Shown: one piece after another, positions 1 through 7,507 of the stretch
How the letters are laid out: the number at the start of each line of letters is the position of its first letter
How positions within the stretch are numbered: the first letter of the stretch is position 1
NCBI RefSeq assembly: GCF_014650075.1
Contig: NZ_BMUG01000003.1
Span: 62,001-126,000 of the forward strand
Source of the DNA: Streptomyces microflavus
GTDB lineage: Bacteria > Actinomycetota > Actinomycetes > Streptomycetales > Streptomycetaceae
Length of the DNA stretch: 64,000 nucleotides
Direction of reading: 5' to 3'
Notes under the pieces: model-generated
What the model was told of the DNA's origin: nothing
What the model saw: only the letters and a program-made list of their open reading frames with translations
Database searches by the model: none
Made by a program: the position numbers and the translations under genes

Positions 1-2
1 GG

Positions 3-257
3 CCCGACAACCGGGCCGGATCGCAGGAGCTCCAGCGCTTCGGCGGCACCTGCTACGCGGTGCACGGGGCGGACATCGCGCTCGTCGTCTCCACCGGCGG
101 TTTCACCGAACCCGCGCTCGACTACGCCGAGCAGTGCGCGATCCTCTGTTACGGCCCCGAGGAGCTGGCCGCCTGGAGCGAGGGCGGGGCGCCGCCGCCC
201 TGGGAGACGGTGGCGGCCCCGGCCGAAGAACAGGACGCCGGGCTCAGCGCTCCTTGA
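3..257 (+). CDS. Restriction-endonuclease-like (Mrr-type) protein, C-terminal end
   Basis: This is the last 84 codons of a gene whose start lies outside the window. The visible sequence (GTCYAVHGADIALVVSTGGF, then PALDYAEQCAILCYGPEELAAW) resembles the end of the Mrr/restriction-endonuclease fold, where a strand reading 'alvvtt..ft' is followed by a helix ending in '..l.d...l..w'. The catalytic D-(E/Q)-x-K residues would lie upstream and cannot be checked. The last 14 bases overlap the 3' end of the convergent TetR gene, so the two transcripts are antisense at their ends. It may be a housekeeping DNA-binding protein rather than a restriction enzyme. Family assignment is moderate; coding status is clear. 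Confidence 0.6.
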   Translation, partial: PDNRAGSQELQRFGGTCYAVHGADIALVVSTGGFTEPALDYAEQCAILCYGPEELAAWSEGGAPPPWETVAAPAEEQDAGLSAP

Positions 258-1059
258 GCGCCTGCTGGATCGTCCGCATGACCTCGTCCAGCGGGGCGTC
301 CGTACGCGCCACCGCGACGAGCACCTCGCCCTCCGTGGCCACCGTCGCCGCCGGGGTCCTGGCGGGCTCGGCCTGGGCGGTCCGCCCGGCCCCGATGCCG
401 GTGCCGAAGGTGTCGCGCACGATGGCGAAGGCCCGGTCGAGCTGGGCCTCCACATCGCCCTGGCCGCCCGCCCGCAGCCAGCGGCGCAGTACGTGGTTGT
501 GCGCGGTGACCACGGCGGACGCGGCCACCTCCGCCAGCAGCGGGTCGTCGTTGCCCACGTGGTGGTCGCGCTCGTCGAAGTGGCCCAGCAGATAGCGGGT
601 GAACAGCCGCTCGTAGCGGGCCACCGACGCGATCTCGGCCTCCCGGAGGGTGGGCACCTCGCGGGTCAGTTTGTAACGGGCCACGGAGACGGCGGGCTTG
701 GCCGCGTACATCTTCATGACTTCCTTGATGCCGCGGCAGACCGTGTCGAGGGGGTGCTCGTGCGCGGGGGCGGCGTTCAGGACGGCCTCGGCCCTGACGA
801 GGGTGTCGTCGTGGTCCGGGAAGATGGCCTCTTCCTTGGAGCGGAAGTGCCGGAAGAAGGTCCGCCGGGCGACGCCCGCGGCGCCCGCGATCTCGTCGAC
901 GGTCGTCGCCTCGTAGCCTTTCGTGGCGAAGAGCTCCATCGCGGCTGCGGCCAGTTCGCGGCGCATCTTGAGCCGTTGGGCGGCGGCACGCGTTCCCGCG
1001 GCGGTCTCCGGGGCGTCGGGCGCGGCGGTGGCACGGGGTGACTTGGCGGGCTGGGACAT
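244..1059 (-). CDS. TetR family transcriptional regulator
   Basis: A 271-residue one-component repressor. The N-terminal TetR HTH is clear at about residues 25-70 (AAMELFATKGYEATTVDEIA, then GVARRTFFRHFRSKEEAIF). The rest is the helical ligand and dimer domain, ending in a low-complexity Ala/Thr/Glu stretch. I chose the ATG at 1059 (MSQPAKSP); the frame stays open upstream to 1179 but that part looks non-coding. The gene lies 91 bp downstream of the 3-hydroxyacyl-CoA dehydrogenase on the same strand, so it may respond to an acyl-CoA or fatty-acid signal. That link is inference; the ligand is unknown. Confidence 0.9.
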   Translation of the reverse strand: MSQPAKSPRATAAPDAPETAAGTRAAAQRLKMRRELAAAAMELFATKGYEATTVDEIAGAAGVARRTFFRHFRSKEEAIFPDHDDTLVRAEAVLNAAPAHEHPLDTVCRGIKEVMKMYAAKPAVSVARYKLTREVPTLREAEIASVARYERLFTRYLLGHFDERDHHVGNDDPLLAEVAASAVVTAHNHVLRRWLRAGGQGDVEAQLDRAFAIVRDTFGTGIGAGRTAQAEPARTPAATVATEGEVLVAVARTDAPLDEVMRTIQQALKER

Positions 1060-1150
1060 GGCATGAACGTAACGCATCGGTGCAGGAGAGCGCGCCTGCG
1101 GGGGCGGGGAGCCGGAGGGTCCCAGCAGCCCGCCCCACCCGGCTCCCGGG

Positions 1151-2932
1151 TCAGCGACGGGCATATTCGCGGAAGCCACGGCCCGTCTTGCGGCCGAGGC
1201 AGCCCGCGGCCACCAGGTGCTCCAGCAGCGGCGCCGGAGCGAGCCCCGGGTCGCGGAACTCGCGGTGCAGGACCTTCTCGATCGCGAGCGAGACGTCCAG
1301 CCCCACGACGTCCAGCAGTTCGAACGGTCCCATCGGGTAGCCGCCGCCCAGCTTCATCGCCGCGTCGATGTCGTCCAGCGAGGCGTAGTGCTCCTCGACC
1401 ATCTTGATCGCGTTGTTGAGGTACGGGAACAGCAGCGCGTTCACGATGAACCCGGCCCGGTCCCCGCAGTCCACCGGGTGCTTGCGGATCTTCGTGCAGA
1501 CCGCGCGGACCGTGGCGTGGACGTCGTCGGCGGTCAGGACCGTACGGACGACCTCGACCAGCTTCATCGCGGGCGCCGGGTTGAAGAAGTGCATCCCGAT
1601 GACGTCCTCGGGCCGGGCGGTGGCCCGGGCGATGGCGATGACGGGCAGCGAGGAGGTGGTGGTGGCGAGCACCGCGCCCGGCCGGCAGACCTTGTCCAGG
1701 GTGGCGAAGAGCTGCTGCTTGACCTCCAGGTCCTCGGCGACCGCCTCCACGGCGAGGTCGACCTCCGCGAACGCGTCCAGCGAACCGGCCGCGGTGATCC
1801 TGGCCAGCGTCTCGTCGCGCGCCTCGGCGGTGAGCCGCCCCTTGGTCACCGAGCGCTCCAGCGACTTCGCGATCCGGGACTTGGCGAGGTCCGCCTTCTC
1901 CTGGCTACGGGCCGCCAGGACCACGGTGTAACCGGCCTTCGCGAAGACCTCGGCGATCCCGGAGGCCATCGTGCCGGAGCCCGCGACCCCGACGGACGCG
2001 ATCTCGCGCCCGGTACCTGCGGCCGCTTCCGGCGAAGGAGTCAGCGCGTCGGGCACCACGTCCTGGCCGCCCGGGGCGTCGTACGTGTAGAAGCCGCGCC
2101 CGGCCTTGCGCCCGGTCAGGCCCGCCTCGCTGAGCTGGCCGAGAACGGGGGCGGGGGCGTGGAGACGGTCGTGGGAGGCGGAGTACATCGCCTCCAGGAC
2201 CGTACGGGCGGTGTCGATCCCGATCAGGTCCAGCAGGGCGAGGGGGCCCATCGGCAGGCCGCAGCCCAGCTTCATCGCCGCGTCGATGTCCTCGCGGGAG
2301 GCGTAGTTCGCCTCGTACATCGCGGCGGCCTGGTTCAGATAGCCGAAGAGCAGCCCGTCCGCGACGAACCCGGGCCGGTCACCGACCGCGACGGGCTCCT
2401 TGCCCAGCTCCCGGGCCAGCCTGGTGACGGCCTCGACGGCGGGCGGCGCGGTCAGCACCGAGGAGACCACCTCGACCAGCTTCATCGCGGGCGCCGGGTT
2501 GAAGAAGTGCAGGCCGAGGACGCGCTCGGGGTGCTGCGACTCGGCCGCGAGCCGGGTCACGGACAGGGCGTTCGTCCCGGTGGCGAGGATCGCGGTGGCC
2601 GAGACGACGGCGTCCAGCTCCCGGAAGACCTGCTGCTTGATCTCGTACGTCTCCGGCACGACCTCGATGACCAGCTCCGCATCGGCGGCGGCCTGGACGG
2701 TGTCGTACGTACGGAACCGGGCGAGCGCGTCGGCCCGCTCCTGCTCGGTGATCCGCCCGCGCCCGACGGCCCGTGCGGTGGAGGCTTCGAGGGAGGTGAC
2801 GGCCTGCCGGGCGGCCGCTTCGCTGATGTCGATACCGATGACTTCGCGGCCGGCGAGAGCCAGGACCTCGGCGATGCCGGTGCCCATGGTGCCGAGGCCG
2901 ACGACGGCAATGGTGGAGAGCGGGGTGTCCAT
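1151..2932 (-). CDS. 3-hydroxyacyl-CoA dehydrogenase, tandem-duplicated
   Basis: NAD-dependent oxidation of (3S)-hydroxyacyl-CoA to 3-ketoacyl-CoA, probably of the 3-hydroxybutyryl-CoA type, in the cytoplasm. The 593-residue protein is two complete copies of the family joined head to tail. Each has an N-terminal Rossmann domain (VVGLGTMGTGIAEV near residue 9; VAGSGTMASGIAEV near 315), the HFFNPAPAMKLVEVV block containing the catalytic His and Asn region, and a C-terminal helical domain (GCGLPMGPLALLD and GGGYPMGPFELLD). Single-copy bacterial relatives are about 280-320 residues. I chose the ATG at 2932 (MDTPLST); the frame runs open to 3262 without credible coding. It serves beta-oxidation, butanoate or ethylmalonyl-CoA metabolism; the window does not say which. 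Confidence 0.93.
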   Translation of the reverse strand: MDTPLSTIAVVGLGTMGTGIAEVLALAGREVIGIDISEAAARQAVTSLEASTARAVGRGRITEQERADALARFRTYDTVQAAADAELVIEVVPETYEIKQQVFRELDAVVSATAILATGTNALSVTRLAAESQHPERVLGLHFFNPAPAMKLVEVVSSVLTAPPAVEAVTRLARELGKEPVAVGDRPGFVADGLLFGYLNQAAAMYEANYASREDIDAAMKLGCGLPMGPLALLDLIGIDTARTVLEAMYSASHDRLHAPAPVLGQLSEAGLTGRKAGRGFYTYDAPGGQDVVPDALTPSPEAAAGTGREIASVGVAGSGTMASGIAEVFAKAGYTVVLAARSQEKADLAKSRIAKSLERSVTKGRLTAEARDETLARITAAGSLDAFAEVDLAVEAVAEDLEVKQQLFATLDKVCRPGAVLATTTSSLPVIAIARATARPEDVIGMHFFNPAPAMKLVEVVRTVLTADDVHATVRAVCTKIRKHPVDCGDRAGFIVNALLFPYLNNAIKMVEEHYASLDDIDAAMKLGGGYPMGPFELLDVVGLDVSLAIEKVLHREFRDPGLAPAPLLEHLVAAGCLGRKTGRGFREYARR

Positions 2933-3291
2933 CACGGGACTCCAGGGTGAGTGACGACTGTGGGAGCAGGCGCGCGCGGCGATGAGGGAGCGGCGCGTGT
3001 GCATGCGCGGATGCGTGTCGTGAAGCGCGGTGGCGGGGCGCTGGAAGCACGCCCGGCCGGGAGGGGTGAGCGACTCTGTCCCGGAGTCGCGTCGCACGGG
3101 AACTGCCGAACCGACAAGCACTCCGGGTGGCTGCGTCACCAGGCCACCGGAGTCGCGGGGAGTGTGTTCCCGCTCAGATGAGATTAACCGGCGAGTAACG
3201 AGCGCGCCACCCCTGGGTCTTTGTGCGCTGGACCACATCGGCTCTTCCGGCCCGCCCCGCACGGAGCGTGTTCGTGGATACGCTGAGCGTC
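2933..3291. other. Divergent intergenic region with no supported gene
   Basis: 359 bp between the dehydrogenase and the HEAT-repeat gene, which point away from each other. Short open frames cross it but none has a recognisable protein or good ribosome site. The word CCGGAGTCGCG occurs twice. TTAACCGGCGAGTAA at 3184-3198 is an imperfect inverted repeat (TTA/TAA ends around a CGGCG core) of the kind TetR proteins bind. It is too weak to call an operator on its own. Confidence 0.4.
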
Positions 3292-3858
3292 ATGGATGAG
3301 GAGCTGCGTTCGCTGATGGACCGGTTACGGGACGAGGCGGCCGGGTCGGCCGCGTACGACCTGCTCGTGGCCACCGACGACAACGAGGTGCTGGCCCGGG
3401 TCCTGGTGGAGCCCGGGCGGCCCCTGTGGGCCCGCGAGATCGCCGCCTTCCGGCTCGGCTGCGCGGGTGACCGGCGGGCCTTCGAGGCGCTGGTGCTCCT
3501 GCTCAACCACCGCGACCCCGAACGCTGCGTCTCCGCCGCCCACGCCCTGGCCCGGCTGGACGACCCCCGCACGCCCCGGGCCGCCGCCGCGCTCGCCACC
3601 AACACCCTGCGCACCGCCTACGCCCTGCACCCGGTCCGGCTGCTCACCACCCTGCGGGCCCCCGAGGCGGTCCCCGCCCTGGTCGCCACCCTCCAGCGGC
3701 TGCTGGCCCCGGGGGAGCCGCACTGGCGGGTGGCGCTGGCCTGCGTGGAGGGGCTCGGACAGCTCGGCGACGACCGGGCCCGCCCGGTCCTCACGGCGGC
3801 CCTCCCGCACCCCCGGCTGGGGACGGCGGCGGAGGAGGCGCTGGGGCGGCTGCCGTAG
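3292..3858 (+). CDS. HEAT-repeat domain protein
   Basis: A 188-residue, all-helical, probably cytoplasmic protein. Repeated helix pairs of HEAT/PBS-lyase type are visible: REIAAFRLGCAGDRRAFEAL near residue 45, CVSAAHALARLDDPRTPRAA near 80, VALACVEGLGQLGDDRARPV near 150, and a final TAAEEALGRLP. Such repeats form protein-binding scaffolds, so the partner is the unknown. I chose the ATG at 3292 (MDEELRS); an in-frame GTG sits just upstream. It ends 19 bp before the convergent hydrolase gene. No enzymatic motif is seen. Confidence 0.8.
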   Translation: MDEELRSLMDRLRDEAAGSAAYDLLVATDDNEVLARVLVEPGRPLWAREIAAFRLGCAGDRRAFEALVLLLNHRDPERCVSAAHALARLDDPRTPRAAAALATNTLRTAYALHPVRLLTTLRAPEAVPALVATLQRLLAPGEPHWRVALACVEGLGQLGDDRARPVLTAALPHPRLGTAAEEALGRLP

Positions 3859-3877
3859 GGGCCCGGTCGTCCGGTGA

Positions 3878-5470
3878 CTAGTGGCGCGGCCCCAGCAGCC
3901 CGTGCAGGCGGCTGCCCGCGCTGTTGTCCACCGACTGGGCCGCCGCCTTCGCGGCCGGCAGCGGCTTCGGGTCCGGGAGCGCCGCGCAGACCGCGTCCGC
4001 CTCGCCCTCGCCCCGGCCGCGCGGGACGGTCCCGTCGGTCAGATAGGCCGTCAGGTGCTTGTCCAGGCAGGCGTTGCCGCTCAGCGTGATGCCGTGGTTG
4101 CCGCCGCCCTCCTCCACCACGAAGCTGGAGCCCGCGATCTTGCGGTGCATGGCCACCGCGCCCGCGTACGGGGTCGCCGCGTCGCCGGTGGCCTGGAGGA
4201 TCAGCGTCGCCGGGAGGCGGTCGTTGTTCACCCGCACCGGAGTGAGCGGCGCCACCGGCCAGTCGGCGCACGGCGCGTTGTACCAGGTGTTGTTCCAGGC
4301 CATGAAGGGCGCCTTGTCGTGGATCCGGCGCGTGTCGTTGCGCCAGGTGCTCCAGTGCCGGGGCCAGCCGGCGTCGCGGCACTGGACGGCGGTGTAGACG
4401 GAGTAGCTGTTGTCGCCGCCCGCGCCGGTGGCGCCGAAGTTCTCGTACGCCTCGACCAGCGCCTCGGTGTTCTGGTCGTTCACGTACGCGGCGAACGCCT
4501 CGGCGAGATAGGGCCAGTAGCCGTTGTAGTACCCGCCGGGCAGGAAGGTGTCCTCCAGCTCGCTCCCCCCGACCTTGCCGCCCGCCGGCTCGGCCGCGAC
4601 CGCCGCCCGCATCCGGTACCAGGCGGCCTCGACCCCGGCCGGGTCGGTGCCGAGCCCGTAGGTCGCGTCGTGCTTCGCCACCCAGGCCGCGAACGCCTTG
4701 TGACGGTCGTCGAAGGCGTAGTCCTGGTTGAGGTTGCCCTCGTACCAGACGTCGTCCGGACCGACGACGGAATCCAGCACCAGGCGCCGCACCCGCTCCG
4801 GGTGCAGCTTCGCGTAGACCGCGCCCAGATAGGTGCCGTACGAATAGCCGAAGTAGTTGATCTGCTCCGAACGCAGCGCCCGGCGGATCACATCGAGGTC
4901 CTTGGCGGCGCTGACGGTGTCCATGTACGGCAGCACGTCACCGTGCTTCTCGCCGCAGGCGCGGGCGAAGGCCGCCGCCCGGTCGCGGTTGACCCGTTCG
5001 TCCCGGTAGGAGGCGGGCACCGAGTCCGGGCGCACCGGGTCGGAGTGGCCGGGCAGGCAGTTCAGCTTCGGGGTGCTCTTCCCGACCCCGCGCGGGTCGA
5101 ACCCGATCACGTCGTACTGGGACGCCACCTTCTTCGGCAGCGACGAGGCCACGAACCCGGCCATCGACAGACCGCTGCCGCCCGGCCCGCCCGGGTTGAC
5201 CAGCAGCGGGCCCTGGAAGGTCTTCGCGGTGTGCGGGATCCGGGACAGGGCGAGGGTGACCCGGCGGCCCGAGGGGTCGGCGTGGTTCAGCGGGGCGTCG
5301 ACCTTGGCGCACTGGAGCGTCGGATGGTTCTCCGTCGGACAGTCGGTCCAGGCGAGCTCCGGGGTGGGCGGCGCGCTCGCTCCGGCGGCGGCGGCCGGGG
5401 CCGGAGCGGCGGCCAGCAGACCGGCGACCGTCGCACCGGCGGCGACCAGAATTCCTGCACGTTTCGTCAT
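3878..5470 (-). CDS. Secreted alpha/beta hydrolase, tripeptidyl aminopeptidase type
   Basis: Exported serine peptidase of the Streptomyces SlpD/SlpE/TAP family, which removes short peptides from protein N-termini. The 530-residue product starts with a Sec signal peptide (KR followed by an alanine-rich stretch, residues 1-30). It carries the oxyanion-hole motif NPGGPGGSG at 92-100, DPRGVGKS near 125, the nucleophile elbow GYSYG with Ser210, and a C-terminal TAP-like domain with the catalytic Asp and His regions (QATGDAATPY and GNHGITL). The conserved Cys in GNACLDKHLTAYL is typical of the group. The start at 5470 is fixed by the signal peptide. Its own promoter region lies in the 155 bp before the radical SAM gene. 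Confidence 0.92.
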   Translation of the reverse strand: MTKRAGILVAAGATVAGLLAAAPAPAAAAGASAPPTPELAWTDCPTENHPTLQCAKVDAPLNHADPSGRRVTLALSRIPHTAKTFQGPLLVNPGGPGGSGLSMAGFVASSLPKKVASQYDVIGFDPRGVGKSTPKLNCLPGHSDPVRPDSVPASYRDERVNRDRAAAFARACGEKHGDVLPYMDTVSAAKDLDVIRRALRSEQINYFGYSYGTYLGAVYAKLHPERVRRLVLDSVVGPDDVWYEGNLNQDYAFDDRHKAFAAWVAKHDATYGLGTDPAGVEAAWYRMRAAVAAEPAGGKVGGSELEDTFLPGGYYNGYWPYLAEAFAAYVNDQNTEALVEAYENFGATGAGGDNSYSVYTAVQCRDAGWPRHWSTWRNDTRRIHDKAPFMAWNNTWYNAPCADWPVAPLTPVRVNNDRLPATLILQATGDAATPYAGAVAMHRKIAGSSFVVEEGGGNHGITLSGNACLDKHLTAYLTDGTVPRGRGEGEADAVCAALPDPKPLPAAKAAAQSVDNSAGSRLHGLLGPRH

Positions 5471-5625
5471 GGGGCCTCCCGAGGTGGAGGGGACGCGGCG
5501 GCGGTCGGCCGGTCCCCGCCGCATGCTCCCCGAGATCCACCGGCCGGGGGCCGATTCCGCGCGGAGTTGACCCGTACGGTCACGCCATCGGCCCTGTGGG
5601 AGGCGCCAGGACCCTCCTTGAGACG

Positions 5626-6660
5626 TCAGAGCAGGGTGAGCTGCGTCGGTCCCGGCTCCGGCTCCTCCGGTGTCCGTACCGGCGTGATCCGGCGGGCCTC
5701 GCCCCGGTGCGCCGGGCCGATCCCGAACTCGTCCGCCAGCTCGTGCACCTGACGGGTGATCCGGCGCTGGTACCAGGTGGGGGCGTACGCCCCGTCCGCG
5801 TACATCCGCTCGTACCGCGGAACCAGGTGCGGATGGTGGAGTCCGAGCCACCGGAGGTACCACTCGCGGGCGCCGGGGCGCAGATGCAGGACCAGCGGGG
5901 TCACCGAGGTCGCGCCGGCCGCCGCGATGGCCGAGACGGTGGCGCGCAGCTGCTCCGGGCTGTCGCCGAGGAAGGGGATGACCGGGGCCATCAGGACCGA
6001 GCAGCCGATCCCGCTCTCCGTGAGGGCGTGTACGACGTCGAGGCGGCGCCCGGGGGAGGGGGTGCCGGGTTCGACCGTGCGCCACAGCTCGCGGTCGGTG
6101 AAGCCGACGGAGACCGAGACGCCGACCTCGGTGACCTCGGCGGCCTGCCGCAGCAGCTCCAGGTCGCGCAGGATCAGCGTGCCCTTGGTCAGGATCGAGA
6201 AGGGGTTCGCCCGGTCCCGCAGGGTGCTGATGATGCCCGGCATGAGCCGGTATCGCCCCTCCGCCCTCTGGTAACAGTCGACATTGGTGCCCATCGCGAC
6301 GTGCTCGCCCTGCCAGTGCCGGGACGCCAGCTCCCGCTGGAGGAGCTCGGCGGCGTTGATCTTGACGACGATCTGGGAGTCGAACCCGATGCCGGTGTCC
6401 AGGTCCAGATAGCTGTGGGTCTTGCGGGCGAAGCAGTACACACAGGCGTGCGAGCAGCCCCGGTAGGGGTTCACCGTCCATTCGAACGGCATCCGCGAGG
6501 CCCCGGGCACCCGGTTCAGGATCGAACGGGCCCGGATCTCGTGGAAGGTGATGCCCCGGAATTCCGGGGTGTCGAAGGTGCGCGTGGTCACCGCGTCCGC
6601 GGCGAAGAGCGCGCTGTTGCCGGTCATGGGGCTGTTTTCGACCAGATTGTCCCAGCGCAT
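5626..6660 (-). CDS. Rv2578c family radical SAM protein
   Basis: A 344-residue radical S-adenosylmethionine enzyme related to the spore-photoproduct-lyase-like family typified by mycobacterial Rv2578c. The 4Fe-4S cluster motif CxxxCxxC is present as CSHACVYC (Cys69, Cys73, Cys76), preceded by WTVNPYRG, the hallmark of this family. The C-terminal part (WYLRWL, MYADGAYAPTWYQRRI) also matches. Its substrate is not established. I chose the ATG at 6660 (MRWDNLVE), with GGAGG upstream; an open stretch to 6726 would cover the regulatory site. A LexA-type box lies 34-45 bp upstream, so it is probably induced by DNA damage. Confidence 0.92.
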   Translation of the reverse strand: MRWDNLVENSPMTGNSALFAADAVTTRTFDTPEFRGITFHEIRARSILNRVPGASRMPFEWTVNPYRGCSHACVYCFARKTHSYLDLDTGIGFDSQIVVKINAAELLQRELASRHWQGEHVAMGTNVDCYQRAEGRYRLMPGIISTLRDRANPFSILTKGTLILRDLELLRQAAEVTEVGVSVSVGFTDRELWRTVEPGTPSPGRRLDVVHALTESGIGCSVLMAPVIPFLGDSPEQLRATVSAIAAAGATSVTPLVLHLRPGAREWYLRWLGLHHPHLVPRYERMYADGAYAPTWYQRRITRQVHELADEFGIGPAHRGEARRITPVRTPEEPEPGPTQLTLL

Positions 6661-6687
6661 GGACGCCTCCTCGGTAGCACTGGCCAC

Positions 6688-6705
6688 AGAATAGAACACT
6701 TGTTC
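6688..6705 (-). promoter_or_regulatory. LexA-type SOS box with abutting -10 element
   Basis: On the minus strand GAACAAGTGTTC (6694-6705) has the GAAC-N4-GTTC half-site pair of actinobacterial LexA boxes. It is followed directly by TATTCT (6688-6693), a good -10 hexamer. The site is upstream of the radical SAM gene, where a bound repressor would cover the promoter. The flanking bases differ from the fullest consensus (TCGAAC/GTTCGA), so affinity may be moderate. Confidence 0.75.
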
Positions 6706-6842
6706 CCTTGATCGTGCGGACCGCACCCCGGGCGGCCCGTCGGCCCCGATTTTGAGCGGTTGTACCGGAGGTGGTTGGCTCAGCCCAGGACACCCCCCAA
6801 CCCCGAATCACCCCGAACAACCGAAGTGCTGGAGGAACAGCC

Positions 6843-7286
6843 ATGGCGCAGGTCGAGGCCACCACGGAGCGGATCATCGCGGCGGACGCAGAGGCGGTGT
6901 TCGACGCGCTGGCCGACTACAAGGACGTCCGCGGCAAGGTGCTGACCGCGCACTTCAGCGAGTACGAGGTCCGGGAGGGCGGCGACGGCGAGGGCACCCT
7001 CGTCCACTGGAAGCTCCAGGCGACCAGCAAGCGGGTCCGTGACTGCCTGCTGGAGGTCACCGAGCCGACCGACGGCCAGCTCGTCGAGAAGGACCGCAAC
7101 TCCTCCATGGTCACCACCTGGACCGTCACCCCGGCCGGTGAGGGCAAGTCCAAGGCCGTCGTCACCACCGTCTGGGACGGCGCGGGCGGCATCGGCGGCT
7201 TCTTCGAGCGCACCTTTGCCCCCAAGGGCCTCGGCCGGATCTACGACGAACTGCTCCAGAACCTCGCCACCGAGGTCGAGAAGTAG
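6843..7286 (+). CDS. SRPBCC (START/polyketide-cyclase fold) family protein
   Basis: A 147-residue cytoplasmic protein of the SRPBCC superfamily, which forms a deep hydrophobic cavity for small ligands. The N-terminal pattern (ERIIAADAEAVFDALADYKD), the central beta-strands (GTLVHWKLQATSKR, SSMVTTWTVTP) and the C-terminal long helix (GLGRIYDELLQNLATEVEK) fit the fold and its usual length. The ATG at 6843 is preceded by a strong GGAGGAA site. It stands alone, divergent from the radical SAM gene, and is followed by a hairpin terminator. The ligand cannot be read from sequence. Confidence 0.88.
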   Translation: MAQVEATTERIIAADAEAVFDALADYKDVRGKVLTAHFSEYEVREGGDGEGTLVHWKLQATSKRVRDCLLEVTEPTDGQLVEKDRNSSMVTTWTVTPAGEGKSKAVVTTVWDGAGGIGGFFERTFAPKGLGRIYDELLQNLATEVEK

Positions 7287-7299
7287 GTCCCGTACGCAC

Positions 7300-7322
7300 G
7301 CCGGGCCCTCGAACGGCCCGGC
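7300..7322 (+). terminator. Hairpin terminator after the SRPBCC gene
   Basis: A perfect 8-bp stem, GCCGGGCC/GGCCCGGC with a 7-nt loop, begins 14 bp after the stop codon. No U-tract follows, as is common in Streptomyces. Confidence 0.6.
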
Positions 7323-7507
7323 TCCCGCAGGTCGGCCGGCCTCACCGGAACGGGTGGTTTTCCGGGGCGGCCGGTTGTGCGCCGTAGCGGCTCCCACCGG
7401 CGCATAAGCCCTCCCGACGCGCCCTGCGCGCCCCTCATCACGTTTGCCCTGCCTTGCCGGGCGATGCGAGAAATGGGCGGCGCAGGTGCGACGAAGGGGA
7501 GCGTTAC

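Noticed and set aside
1217-2950. 577-residue plus-strand frame over the 3-hydroxyacyl-CoA dehydrogenase
   Set aside because: Internal repeats in it only reflect the duplication in the real gene on the other strand.
2951-3181. Short plus-strand frame of 76 codons in the gap before the HEAT-repeat gene
   Set aside because: No recognisable domain, no ribosome binding site and Arg/Gly-rich composition typical of non-coding GC-rich DNA.
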